A stretch of 19,582 bases of DNA from UBA5177 sp002413265 (GCA_036752825.1 DAIORV010000034.1:1-19582); one strand, 5' to 3'. Positions 7,963-14,939 are shown, numbered from the stretch's first letter. Notes: a model not told the origin generated them from the letters alone. Program-made: numbers and translations.

Positions 7963-8219
7963 GCCTCATGTTGGCCGTTGCGGCGGGTTGCCTCCTGGGA
8001 GGGGCGTACTCATGGCACCTCTGGCATGACGCCCGCAGTCTGGTTCTCACGGGACGCCGCTCCCTGAGGTGGAGCGTACTGCTTCGCACCACGGGACTCG
8101 GAGTCGTACTCGTCATCGCTGGGCGGGCCGGGGAATCCGATCTTTTTGCAGGCGTGGCGGGCCTATTGCTGACCCGATCGGCCCTTGTCTGGCATGTGGG
8201 AGGAGTTTCGAATGCTTAG
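7959..8219 (+). CDS. atpR: N-ATPase accessory membrane protein AtpR
   Basis: An 86-residue protein with three predicted membrane helices (about 3-19, 39-56 and 60-77) and basic connecting loops (TGRRSLRW, LLRTTG). It sits exactly where AtpR lies in N-ATPase clusters, between atpQ and the a-subunit gene; AtpR is specific to this ATPase type and is thought to act in c-ring assembly or stability. The ATG at 7959 overlaps the atpQ stop; the open frame extends further upstream (to 7635) but that part is antiparallel in frame to atpC/atpQ coding and not needed. It overlaps atpB by 8 bp. Confidence 0.82.
   Translation: MSLMLAVAAGCLLGGAYSWHLWHDARSLVLTGRRSLRWSVLLRTTGLGVVLVIAGRAGESDLFAGVAGLLLTRSALVWHVGGVSNA
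8198..8205 (+). promoter_or_regulatory. Ribosome binding site setting the atpB start
   Basis: GGGAGGAG lies 6 nt before the ATG at 8212, inside the end of atpR. This selects 8212 over the in-frame TTG at 8185 and ATG at 8194. Confidence 0.75.
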
Positions 8220-8892
8220 GGACCGTTATCTTCCCCAGATTCTCTTCCAGTTCGGACCGATACAGATTTCCAGCACCGTCGTCTACTCTCTCCTCGCCTC
8301 AGTGGTGCTCGTCGGCCTCGCTTTCTCGATCCGAGGACATTTGGACCGCCCCACGGGATGGCGGTTGGGCCTCGAGATGCTCATGGAAGAGTTGGAGGGG
8401 ATGATGCGCGAAATGCTTTCTTGCGATCCCCGGGCGTATACACCACTCGTTGTGACGCTGGCCTTCTTCATAGGGTTGTGCAACTTAATGGGACAGGTTC
8501 CGGGACTGCATGCGCCCACCGCTGATTTGTCCACCGCGGCAGCGCTCGCCGTCGTCGTCTTCTTTGCTGTCCCCTTCTATGGCATTCGGGCTCGCGGTGT
8601 CCGAGGGTATCTCGGTCACTACCTCGAGCCGGCTCCCTTCCTCCTTCCGATCGAAATTGTTACCGAGCTTTCGCGAACACTCACTCTCGCCGTTCGGTTA
8701 TTCGGGAATGTGATGAGCGAGCAGCTGGTAGTTGGCGTGCTATTGCTCCTGGCTGGACTCCTGGTCCCGGTCCCCATCATGTTGCTTTCGGTTCTTACCA
8801 GCGTCATCCAGGCGTACATCTTCGCCGTGCTCACAGTCGTTTACCTTGGCGCGGCCATTCGTTCTCAATCGGAACAAGGGAGGCAAACGTGA
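8212..8892 (+). CDS. atpB: N-type ATPase Fo subunit a
   Basis: The 226-residue membrane stator subunit that forms the ion half-channels. The essential arginine is visible as R162 in LAVRLFGN, and the C-terminal LTSVIQAYIFAVLTVVYLGAAI helix is typical. About five or six membrane helices are present, with GLCNLMGQVPG as the conserved second one. Length is that of the short N-ATPase a subunit. The start is chosen by the strong GGGAGGAG site; the 8-bp overlap with atpR suggests coupling. The stop overlaps the atpE start in GTGA. Confidence 0.93.
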   Translation: MLRDRYLPQILFQFGPIQISSTVVYSLLASVVLVGLAFSIRGHLDRPTGWRLGLEMLMEELEGMMREMLSCDPRAYTPLVVTLAFFIGLCNLMGQVPGLHAPTADLSTAAALAVVVFFAVPFYGIRARGVRGYLGHYLEPAPFLLPIEIVTELSRTLTLAVRLFGNVMSEQLVVGVLLLLAGLLVPVPIMLLSVLTSVIQAYIFAVLTVVYLGAAIRSQSEQGRQT

Positions 8893-9155
8893 ACGCATAC
8901 ACCATATTCGCGGTCGGCGCCATGATCGCCGCGGGGCTAGCGGTTGGGCTGGGGTCCGTGGGCACGGGGATCGGCCAGGGGCGCGCGGCCATGGGGGCAC
9001 TCGATGCGATGGCGAGACAACCGGATCAATCCGGCGCCATCACCCGGACGCTTTTTGTCGCGCTGGCGATGATAGAGTCGCTCGCGATCTACTGTTTGGT
9101 CATTGCGCTGATAGTGCTCTTTGCCAACCCCTTCGCCGGGTCCGTTCCCAAGTGA
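8889..9155 (+). CDS. atpE: N-type ATPase Fo subunit c (Na+-type ligand set)
   Basis: An 88-residue hairpin of two membrane helices forming the rotor ring. The ion carboxylate is E63 in the second helix (MIESLAIYCLV). Aligned by eye to the Ilyobacter tartaricus Na+ rotor with an offset of two residues, Q30 matches its Q32, E63 its E65, S64 its S66 and Y68 its Y70; T67 is replaced by L65. The Gln plus Glu-Ser combination is the Na+-binding signature, so Na+ coupling is favoured though not proven. The polar loop ARQPDQSG (42-49) is standard. It starts with GTG after GGGAGG and overlaps atpB by 4 bp. Confidence 0.94.
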   Translation: MNAYTIFAVGAMIAAGLAVGLGSVGTGIGQGRAAMGALDAMARQPDQSGAITRTLFVALAMIESLAIYCLVIALIVLFANPFAGSVPK

Positions 9156-9162
9156 GCACCGG

Positions 9163-9897
9163 ATGACCTTCAACGGCTCGACGTTTGTCTTCGAGGTCAT
9201 AAACTTCCTGGTCTTGGCCTACGTGCTGCAACGCGTGCTTTACCGGCCCCTGCACGACGCGATCGATCGACGGCGTGAAGCGATTGACAGGCGAGAGGCG
9301 AACACGGAGCGCGCTCTGCAAGAGGCTCAGGCACGAGAGCACAAGGTGGACGAGCGTCTCCGCGCCATGCAATCCGAGCGACAGAACCTGCTTGAGAAAG
9401 CCAGGCAAGAGGCGGATGTAGAGCGGCAGCGCATTCTTTCTGACGCCGCGAAAGAGACGGCGAGGCAGGCGGCTTTGGCGCGTGAGGCGCTGAAGCGGGA
9501 GCGGTTGGAGGTACTGCGCTCCCTGCGGGAGGACGTTGTGCACCAGGCCGTAGCGCTAGCGGAGCGTCTGCTTCGGGATGCGTCCGGTGACGATCTTGAC
9601 TCCCGCCTGGCGAGCCGTGTAGCAGATACTGTCCGCTCGCTTCCCGAAGCAGACCGAGCGAATCTGGCACGAAGCTGGGGCCGCGGTGACACGGCGACTC
9701 TGGAAGCGGCCCACGATCTGCCCGCGGAGGTAGTGAGACAAGTTCGCGATGCTCTGTCGGAGGTGATGGGAGAGGAGGTGTCCTTACAGGTTCTAAGAGT
9801 GACGGAACTTCAAAGCGGTGTGCGCCTCCGGCTGGACGGGCATGTTTGGGATGCTTCGTTAGCTGGACAGACTGAGCAGAGCAACGATGAGCACTGA
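9163..9897 (+). CDS. atpF: N-type ATPase Fo subunit b with delta-like C-terminal region
   Basis: A 244-residue stator subunit. One membrane helix (about 8-24) is followed by the conserved YRPLHDAIDRRR junction and a long charged coiled coil (about 30-140). The C-terminal 80 residues differ from ordinary b: ...VRDALSEVMGEEVSLQVLRVTELQSGVRLRLDGHVWDASLAGQ (194-236) resembles the C-terminal domain of the delta subunit, whose consensus reads roughly ...LIGGVxIxxGDxVIDxSVxGxLxxL. No separate delta gene occurs in the cluster, as is usual for N-ATPases, whose b subunits are longer than standard ones. The ATG at 9163 lies 7 bp after the atpE stop and fits the family start; the upstream in-frame extension lies within atpE. 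It overlaps atpA by 11 bp. Confidence 0.92.
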   Translation: MTFNGSTFVFEVINFLVLAYVLQRVLYRPLHDAIDRRREAIDRREANTERALQEAQAREHKVDERLRAMQSERQNLLEKARQEADVERQRILSDAAKETARQAALAREALKRERLEVLRSLREDVVHQAVALAERLLRDASGDDLDSRLASRVADTVRSLPEADRANLARSWGRGDTATLEAAHDLPAEVVRQVRDALSEVMGEEVSLQVLRVTELQSGVRLRLDGHVWDASLAGQTEQSNDEH

Positions 9898-11434
9898 GCT
9901 AGGCCGCGCGAATGTGGAGCTCGGAGACATCCGAGCGGAAGTTGCCTCACAGCTTGAGCATCTTCACTGGGACGTGCGTCACCGCGAGGTTGGGGTTGTT
10001 ACTCAAACCGGCGACGGAGTAGCTCATCTCAGGGGACTTCCCTCTGCCGGTTACGGAGAGCTGGTCCGAACCAGCAGTGGCGTGACAGGGATGATCTTCG
10101 ACGTGCGCCCCGAGGAACTCGGCATTCTGTTTCTCGATGCGTCAGAGAGCGTGTCTGCCGGGGATGAAATGCACTCCTTGGGACGCGTCGCGAGCGTGGC
10201 GGCAGGTCCGGAACTGCTCGGAAGAGTAGTCGATGTGTTAGGGCGGCCGTTGGACGGAGGACAACCCATTCATTCAAACGAGTTCCTGCCGATGGAGCGA
10301 GAAGCGCCAGCTGTGGCGGAGCGACGTCCCGTCCGCACGCCCCTCCGGACAGGAACAAAAGTTATCGATTCACTGCTACCCATCGGTCAGGGGCAGCGGG
10401 AGCTGCTGCTAGGAGATCGTTCGACGGGTAAGACCGCCCTCGCACTCGACGCGATCCTGGCCCAAAGGAGCAGCGGGGTGATATGCGTATACGCGGCGCT
10501 TGGACAGAGAAAGTCGACCGTGGCAGAAGTCGTGGCCACTCTTAAGCGCGGCGGAGCGTTGGACCACACCATCGTACTTTCGGCCGACGCCGACGCGCCG
10601 GCTGGACAGCAATATCTTGCACCGTATGCCGCCTGCAGTATTGCCGAATACTTCATGAGGGCAGGCAGACACAGCTTGATCATTTACGACAGCCTCACGG
10701 CACATGCGGACATATACCGCAGAATCTCTCTCCTGTTCGAGCGCCCCCCCGGCCGGGAGGCATATCCTCCGGACGTCTTCTACCTGCATGCCCGATTGCT
10801 CGAACGGGCGACCCGACTGCGCGACGACTTGGGCGGTGGCAGCTTGACAGCGCTTCCTATCGCGGACACTCTGGGAGGGAACGTCGCAGCCTACATCCCG
10901 ACCAACCTGATCTCCATTACCGACGGACAAATCATTCTGGACAGTCATTTGTTCAACGAGGGCGTGCGTCCGGCCATCGACGTTGGACTGAGCGTGTCTC
11001 GCGTTGGGGGGAAGGCTCAACCGCCAATTCTTCGGGAGCTCGCGAGTGACCTCCGCCTCGTCTACTCCCAGCTCAACGAACTGGAGAACTTTGCCCGTTT
11101 TGGCGCTGAGCTCGAGCAGGAAGCGCGCGCTCGGCTGGAACGCGGTCGACGCGTGCGAGAGGCCTTCAAACAAGTGCGTCTTGCACCGCTAACCCTTCTT
11201 CAGGAAGTCGGAACGCTGTTCGCGGTGCGCGAGGGGTATCTGGACCGCATCGCTGTTGCCGAAGTGTCGGCGTTTCTCTCCGCCTTGTGCGAGGAACTCA
11301 GAGCCGTGCCGGCCGATGTCGAGGCGTCGCTTTACACGGACGCCCATCTCAGCGCGGAGACAGAAGGGATGCTGCGGACCGCCCTGAAATCGGTATGTGG
11401 CAGACGCAGCGAGCGAGCCCATCATGAATCTTGA
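9887..11434 (+). CDS. atpA: N-type ATPase F1 subunit alpha
   Basis: The 515-residue regulatory nucleotide-binding subunit. The P-loop is GDRSTGKT (176-183), with Ser in place of the usual Gln of GDRQTGKT. Other family signatures are TGTKVIDSLLPIGQGQRELLLGD, the PPGREAYPPDVFYLHARLLERA block and VGGKAQPPILRELASDLRL. The second Asp-containing block reads YDSLTAHADIYR in place of the common DDLSKQAVAYR. Length is typical. Its ATG overlaps the end of atpF by 11 bp, and its end overlaps atpG by 11 bp. Confidence 0.96.
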   Translation: MSTELGRANVELGDIRAEVASQLEHLHWDVRHREVGVVTQTGDGVAHLRGLPSAGYGELVRTSSGVTGMIFDVRPEELGILFLDASESVSAGDEMHSLGRVASVAAGPELLGRVVDVLGRPLDGGQPIHSNEFLPMEREAPAVAERRPVRTPLRTGTKVIDSLLPIGQGQRELLLGDRSTGKTALALDAILAQRSSGVICVYAALGQRKSTVAEVVATLKRGGALDHTIVLSADADAPAGQQYLAPYAACSIAEYFMRAGRHSLIIYDSLTAHADIYRRISLLFERPPGREAYPPDVFYLHARLLERATRLRDDLGGGSLTALPIADTLGGNVAAYIPTNLISITDGQIILDSHLFNEGVRPAIDVGLSVSRVGGKAQPPILRELASDLRLVYSQLNELENFARFGAELEQEARARLERGRRVREAFKQVRLAPLTLLQEVGTLFAVREGYLDRIAVAEVSAFLSALCEELRAVPADVEASLYTDAHLSAETEGMLRTALKSVCGRRSERAHHES

Positions 11435-12284
11435 ACAGGTCCGTAGGCGGGCAGAGACTGCCAGGACGGTGCACGACGTCGTCCACGCTTTGAGGTCGGT
11501 AGCTGCTGGTCGCATTCATAGGGCGCAAATTGCGGCCGATGCGTCGGATCGGTACTACGCGCTGGTAGTGCGCGCTCTCGGGTCACTTGCCGCCGACGCT
11601 CTTCCTCGACGGGCCACCGCTTCTCATAGCGGACAAACAGGGCTGCTCGTTCTGACGTCCGAGCAGCCTCTGTGCGGAAAGCTTGCCCAGAACGTTGTCG
11701 AGCTGGCAGTGGAGCGTCGAGAGGAGCTAGCGCGGAACGGGCCACCTCTCCTGATGGTCGTCGGTCGACGCGGCGTGCGGCAGCTTGCGTCTCGAGGTGT
11801 AGCGGCAGACGTTCAGGAGCCGGGAGCCACTTCCACAGCTGGTTTGCACGATCTCGTAAAGCGGCTCGCAGCGACGCTAGCGGCGCGATACCACTCAGGG
11901 GAGTTGGCAGAAGTGCGGGTGATTTACGGCAGGTACGTGTCGTTAAGCGAGCAGGTGCCCACCGAGGAACAACTGCTGCCACCCAATATGGCCGAACTTC
12001 AGGCTCAGGGATCGAAGCACCGTCGGATCTACTCTCGCTACATGCCGGCTGACGAGCTCGGTCAGGCCCTCTTGACCGAGTACGCGTTCATCGCCCTGTA
12101 TCGTATCGCCGCGCAGATGCTGACCAGTGAACAGGCTGCGCGACTTGTGGCAATGGATGGGGCGACGCGCACTGCAGAGCGAATGATGCAGACGCTCAGA
12201 GTCCAAGAGAATCAGGCGCGCCAGGAAAAGATAACCAACGACGTGCTCGAGCTGGTCGCGGTCCGGTTCGCCACGGGCACGTGA
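11424..12284 (+). CDS. atpG: N-type ATPase F1 subunit gamma
   Basis: The 286-residue rotor shaft. The N-terminal helix MNLEQVRRRAETARTVHDVVHALRSVAAGRI and the C-terminal helix with MDGATRTAERMMQTLRVQENQARQEKITNDVLELVA match the two long coiled-coil helices of gamma, and the middle VLTSEQPLCGKLAQNV corresponds to the GLCG region. The ATG at 11424 is chosen because gamma proteins begin at this helix; the in-frame GTG at 11397 lies inside atpA and would add nine unrelated residues. It is the last gene of the cluster, followed by two strong hairpins. Confidence 0.93.
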   Translation: MNLEQVRRRAETARTVHDVVHALRSVAAGRIHRAQIAADASDRYYALVVRALGSLAADALPRRATASHSGQTGLLVLTSEQPLCGKLAQNVVELAVERREELARNGPPLLMVVGRRGVRQLASRGVAADVQEPGATSTAGLHDLVKRLAATLAARYHSGELAEVRVIYGRYVSLSEQVPTEEQLLPPNMAELQAQGSKHRRIYSRYMPADELGQALLTEYAFIALYRIAAQMLTSEQAARLVAMDGATRTAERMMQTLRVQENQARQEKITNDVLELVAVRFATGT

Positions 12285-12319
12285 GCGATGTTCGGGAAAG
12301 GTTCGCATTTCATACGGGT

Positions 12320-12345
12320 GGCCCCTCAAAATCGGGCAGGGGACC
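12320..12345 (+). terminator. First of two back-to-back hairpins after the ATPase operon
   Basis: GGCCCCT (12320-12326) pairs with AGGGG-a-CC (12338-12345), giving 5 bp, a bulged A, then 2 bp, around an 11-nt loop. It begins 35 bp after the atpG stop. No T-run follows directly; the second hairpin abuts it. Confidence 0.5.
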
Positions 12346-12374
12346 GATAGGGTGGTGCTCCCCCCACCCCTATC
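12346..12374 (+). terminator. Second hairpin, likely end of the ATPase transcript
   Basis: GATAGGGTGG (12346-12355) pairs with CCACCCcTATC (12364-12374), a 10-bp stem with a single bulged C and an 8-nt loop, GC-rich and closed by AT pairs. Only a weak TT follows. It lies 40 bp before the SQR-like start, so it could end the ATPase transcript or act in the leader of the next gene. Confidence 0.6.
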
Positions 12375-12414
12375 TTGAACTCAGACAGACCCGCGAACTG
12401 TAAGGAGTTGAATC

Positions 12415-13632
12415 GTGGCAGCAAACCAGAACCCATCGTCAGCCCGCCACGTCGTGATCGCCGGAGCCAGTTTTGCCGGTCTTGGCGCGGCCTACACGCT
12501 GCGCAAGCGCCTGCGACCGGAAGATCGCGTTACGGTAATTGCGCCAAACGATAGTTTCGTATTCGCTCCTTCACTGGTTTGGGCGGCGTTGGGGCGGTCC
12601 TCGGCGCACAGCAGATTTGCGCTGGAGCCGGCTCTGCGGCGTAAGAACATCGAGTACGTTCAGTCCGCGGTGCGTGAGGTAGACGTTGCAGGGCACACCG
12701 TTCGAACCGACGACGATCAAGTGAGCTACGATAAGCTGATCATCGCCACGGGCGGCCGGCCGGACACCACCGCCATCCCTGGCCTGGCCGGAGAGTTCCG
12801 AGTTGCCAGTTGGATCGTGAGCGAGAACTCGGCCATGGAGGCGCGCAACGTATTGCGTAAGCTCTTTAGCGAGCCGGGTCCACTAGTAATTGGGGCGGCG
12901 CAGGGCGCCAGCTACATCAGCGCAGCGTACGAGTTGGCTCTGGCTCTGGAAACAGCCCTACGGCGCGAAGGACTGCGGGACCGGGTGCCTATTACTTTCG
13001 TAACGGCTGAGCCGTTTCTGGGCCATCTGGGATTCGGCCAAACAGCAGCGCGAGACCGGATTCAGAAATTGTTCTCTCAAAGGAATATCGAGACGCGGGT
13101 TGCAGTGGCCATCGAGCACGTGCAAGCGGAAGAGGTCAAACTATCAAGCTGCGAGACGCTGCTGGCTAACGCGATCGTGATCATGCCTCCATTCACGGGG
13201 GCGGTCGACATCTGGAAGAGCGCCGGATTGACAGATGAGACAGGAATGGTCCCAGTAACCTCCGAGTACCGGCACATCGAGCAGCCCGACATCTATGCAG
13301 CTGGCGTCGCTTCCTACTTCTCCCAGCCAGTTCCACCGCTTGGACTCGCGCATGCACCGCACACTGGGTACCTCTCGCTCCACATGGGGAAAGCAGCCGG
13401 GCAGAACGCGGCCGCATCTCTGGATTGTGGGACGCCGGCGCCGAGACCTCTTCCGCGAACGATGGACGTGCGAGTACTGGACGGTGGGCGCGTGGGACTT
13501 CTGCTGACCTCCCGTGGCGATGCCACTCTCCGACACAGGGCCATGGTCTTGCCCGGCGTGGTTGCCCATCGGCTCAAGAGTGCAATTGAGCGGTATCTCG
13601 TTTGGGAGTTACGAACGGGTCGAGTGGCGTAG
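12415..13632 (+). CDS. SQR-like FAD/NAD(P)-type oxidoreductase lacking redox cysteines
   Basis: A 405-residue flavoprotein of the sulfide:quinone reductase / flavocytochrome c flavoprotein / NDH-2 superfamily. The FAD motif is IAGASFAGLGAAYTL (15-29), the ATGGRPD region is at 111-117, and a second FAD site is at IYAAGVAS (293-300). The block VIGAAQGASYISAAYE (158-172) matches the SQR stretch GAxQGASCxGPAYE, but the catalytic Cys is Tyr167. The first SQR cysteine (SIC) reads WIV at 133-135, and no Cys is at the usual C-terminal place. C246 and C338 are the only cysteines. The fold and FAD binding are therefore kept while sulfide oxidation by the known mechanism is unlikely; a quinone or NADH reductase, or another sulfur-independent role, is possible. 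The GTG start has AAGGAGTT 5 nt upstream. It converges with the GNAT gene. Confidence 0.82.
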   Translation: MAANQNPSSARHVVIAGASFAGLGAAYTLRKRLRPEDRVTVIAPNDSFVFAPSLVWAALGRSSAHSRFALEPALRRKNIEYVQSAVREVDVAGHTVRTDDDQVSYDKLIIATGGRPDTTAIPGLAGEFRVASWIVSENSAMEARNVLRKLFSEPGPLVIGAAQGASYISAAYELALALETALRREGLRDRVPITFVTAEPFLGHLGFGQTAARDRIQKLFSQRNIETRVAVAIEHVQAEEVKLSSCETLLANAIVIMPPFTGAVDIWKSAGLTDETGMVPVTSEYRHIEQPDIYAAGVASYFSQPVPPLGLAHAPHTGYLSLHMGKAAGQNAAASLDCGTPAPRPLPRTMDVRVLDGGRVGLLLTSRGDATLRHRAMVLPGVVAHRLKSAIERYLVWELRTGRVA

Positions 13633-13695
13633 CGGCCTTTGCTCGTCGATCACTCGTACCACGGGTGAGGGATGCGACCTTTGATTGGAGCGTCT

Positions 13696-13708
13696 GCGGA
13701 CTCTCCGC
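13696..13708. terminator. Small hairpin between convergent genes
   Basis: GCGGA (13696-13700) and TCCGC (13704-13708) form a perfect 5-bp stem with a 3-nt loop, between the SQR-like stop (13632) and the GNAT stop (13713). It is short and has no T-run, so a role in ending either transcript is only possible. Confidence 0.25.
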
Positions 13709-13712
13709 GCCA

Positions 13713-14267
13713 TTAGATGCTCAGTCGTACCTCGTCGACACCCTGCTGATAGGAAAAACGGACTGGACCCGTGTCCTCGAGAAGCCGCAGCATCCTCGTG
13801 TTCTCGGGCAGAACTTCAGCGACAAACTCGATGATGCTGTTCTTGTGGGCTTCGACGATGAGGTGCTGCATGAGACGACGTCCGATACCGTGCCCCTGGT
13901 AGGCATCCTCTACTACAAACGCCACTTCCGCAGAATTGGGGCCGATGCGAAAGAAACGGGCCACCCCCACAATGCGGCCCCGTGTCCCGGTTGTGGCGGC
14001 GACCGCCACGTTGTTTCGACCATCGAGCTCCGTGAAGTAATGCGCGAGTGGTTCGGATAACTCGCGCTTGGCACCGTGAAAGCGGAGGCGGACGCTGGAA
14101 GCGCTCAATCGTTGGTGGAAGAGCTGAAGTCTGTGCCAGTCATCAGGTCGTATGAGTCGAAAGTGGATGTCGTGCAGCGAGGATTCTGGGCTAGACAAAC
14201 TGTGGTGTTGCTGAACCGTTTGCCTCGCAATACTCGTCCCCGGCGGTGCTGACTGTCTCACTGCCAT
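13713..14267 (-). CDS. GNAT-family acetyltransferase (Pat-like)
   Basis: A 184-residue protein. The block IRPDDWHRLQLFHQRLSASSVRLRFHGAKRELSEPLAHYFTELDG (39-83) is the pattern of protein lysine acetyltransferases of the Pat group and of the GNAT domain found on ADP-forming acyl-CoA ligases. The acetyl-CoA pyrophosphate loop is Q124-GHGIG, followed by a typical helix and FVAEVLPENTRMLRLLEDTG (148-167). It would transfer an acetyl group from acetyl-CoA, most likely to a protein lysine. The start is taken at the ATG at 14267, which overlaps the upstream gene by 10 bp; an in-frame upstream extension to 14345 lies inside that gene. No cyclic-nucleotide or ATP-grasp partner domain is present. The N-terminal 33 residues are unlike the family core. 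Confidence 0.85.
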   Translation of the reverse strand: MAVRQSAPPGTSIARQTVQQHHSLSSPESSLHDIHFRLIRPDDWHRLQLFHQRLSASSVRLRFHGAKRELSEPLAHYFTELDGRNNVAVAATTGTRGRIVGVARFFRIGPNSAEVAFVVEDAYQGHGIGRRLMQHLIVEAHKNSIIEFVAEVLPENTRMLRLLEDTGPVRFSYQQGVDEVRLSI

Positions 14268-14656
14268 TTCCGCGGCCAGTCGCCGGGCTCCAAGACTTTT
14301 AGCTCGGACGGAAGGAGGAAGCCAGGCATTACACGATCCAGCCATAGCAGGGAGCTTTCACGCACAAATCGGTGGTATTCGCCAGCACTCGTCCACTCGC
14401 TGAGAACGATGATGTGGCCCATGTCACCACCGTTTCGCAGGATCCTAAAATCCTTGCACTCAGGCCTAGCCAGAGCGAGTTGCGCGAGCCGTTGCCACGT
14501 CTCTGTCCATAAGGTCTGGCGCGCGGCCGGCACGGTGAACGAAGAGACGACAGTTACAACTCGTGACGTCTCAGGTCTCTTGACCGATCGGTCACCGAAG
14601 ATCTTCGTCTTGGACTGATTGCCTTCTGTGGCACTCGCCAGTGTTGACGTCGTCAT
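14258..14656 (-). CDS. Antibiotic biosynthesis monooxygenase (ABM)-like domain protein
   Basis: A 132-residue protein. After a low-complexity polar N-terminus (1-30), residues 32-122 look like an alpha+beta ferredoxin-like barrel of the ABM/dimeric alpha-beta group: VVTVVSSFTVPAARQTLWTETWQRLAQLALARPECKDFRILRNGGDMGHIIVLSEWTSAGEYHRFV. Members include small quinol and haem oxygenases and many unassigned proteins, so the reaction is not known here. The start is the ATG at 14656, with AAGGAGAT (14662-14669 on this strand's complement) 5 nt upstream; a longer in-frame extension exists but lacks a ribosome site. It is the first gene of a two-gene unit with the GNAT gene and diverges from the metal ATPase gene. 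Confidence 0.7.
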   Translation of the reverse strand: MTTSTLASATEGNQSKTKIFGDRSVKRPETSRVVTVVSSFTVPAARQTLWTETWQRLAQLALARPECKDFRILRNGGDMGHIIVLSEWTSAGEYHRFVRESSLLWLDRVMPGFLLPSELKVLEPGDWPRKWQ

Positions 14657-14696
14657 GTCCGATCTCCTTGAAACTGGGCGTGGCGAGATTCGCTCC

Positions 14697-14728
14697 GGGC
14701 TCCCGGGAACGCCGGCTCTGCGGAGCCC
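14697..14728. repeat. 7-bp inverted repeat near the ABM start
   Basis: GGGCTCC (14697-14703) and GGAGCCC (14722-14728) are exact inverted copies, 18 nt apart, 41-72 bp upstream of the ABM start. They could form a stem in that gene's 5' leader or a spaced operator. Confidence 0.35.
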
Positions 14729-14810
14729 CTCGCGCTTCACCGTATCGCCTCTCGCCACATGGACGCATCGGCTAGACACCCGATATTTGGCTCATCCTGG
14801 CCCGAACCCA

Positions 14811-14845
14811 ATCCAGACGTTGAGAGCCATCTCAGACGTCTGGGT
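14811..14845. promoter_or_regulatory. Strong stem-loop in the divergent ABM / metal-ATPase control region
   Basis: CCAGACGT (14813-14820) pairs with ACGTCTGG (14836-14843), and inside it TGAGA (14821-14825) pairs with TCTCA (14830-14834), leaving a GCCA loop and one bulged G. This is a 13-bp stem, extendable by an outer G-T and A-T pair, about 95 bp before the metal-ATPase start and 157 bp before the ABM start. It may be a DNA operator read by a dimer, a leader structure, or a terminator for an upstream short transcript. Confidence 0.6.
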
Positions 14846-14852
14846 GTGGTCT

Positions 14853-14870
14853 ATCGGTTCCGGACCCGAT
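14853..14870. promoter_or_regulatory. 18-bp near-perfect palindrome, candidate operator
   Basis: ATCGGTTCCGGACCCGAT pairs with its own complement at 8 of 9 positions (only T58/C65 fails). It lies 70 bp before the metal-ATPase start and just 9 bp after the stem-loop. Length and symmetry suit a dimeric regulator such as a metal sensor. No clear -35/-10 pair is seen. Confidence 0.5.
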
Positions 14871-14894
14871 GTAGAAAACCCTGCTGTTCAATAA

Positions 14895-14911
14895 GCTCGT
14901 GGGGGTCGAGC
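14895..14911 (+). promoter_or_regulatory. Short leader hairpin before the metal ATPase
   Basis: GCTCG (14895-14899) pairs with CGAGC (14907-14911) around a T-G5-T loop, 29 bp before the start. On its own it is weak; it is listed because it is the third inverted repeat in the same leader. Confidence 0.25.
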
Positions 14912-14939
14912 CGGTTATCCGTCGTGATGTTGGGGGGCA

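Noticed and set aside
10409..11173. Minus-strand frame of 254 codons
   Set aside because: Shadow of atpA; the opposite strand carries all alpha-subunit motifs.
12415..13632. Annotation as a true sulfide:quinone reductase
   Set aside because: The conserved redox cysteines are replaced, so only an SQR-like fold can be claimed.
14844..14939. Possible metal riboswitch in the leader of the P1B ATPase
   Set aside because: I looked for the NiCo and yybP-ykoY (Mn) cores but could not find their conserved loops; the structures seen are simple inverted repeats.
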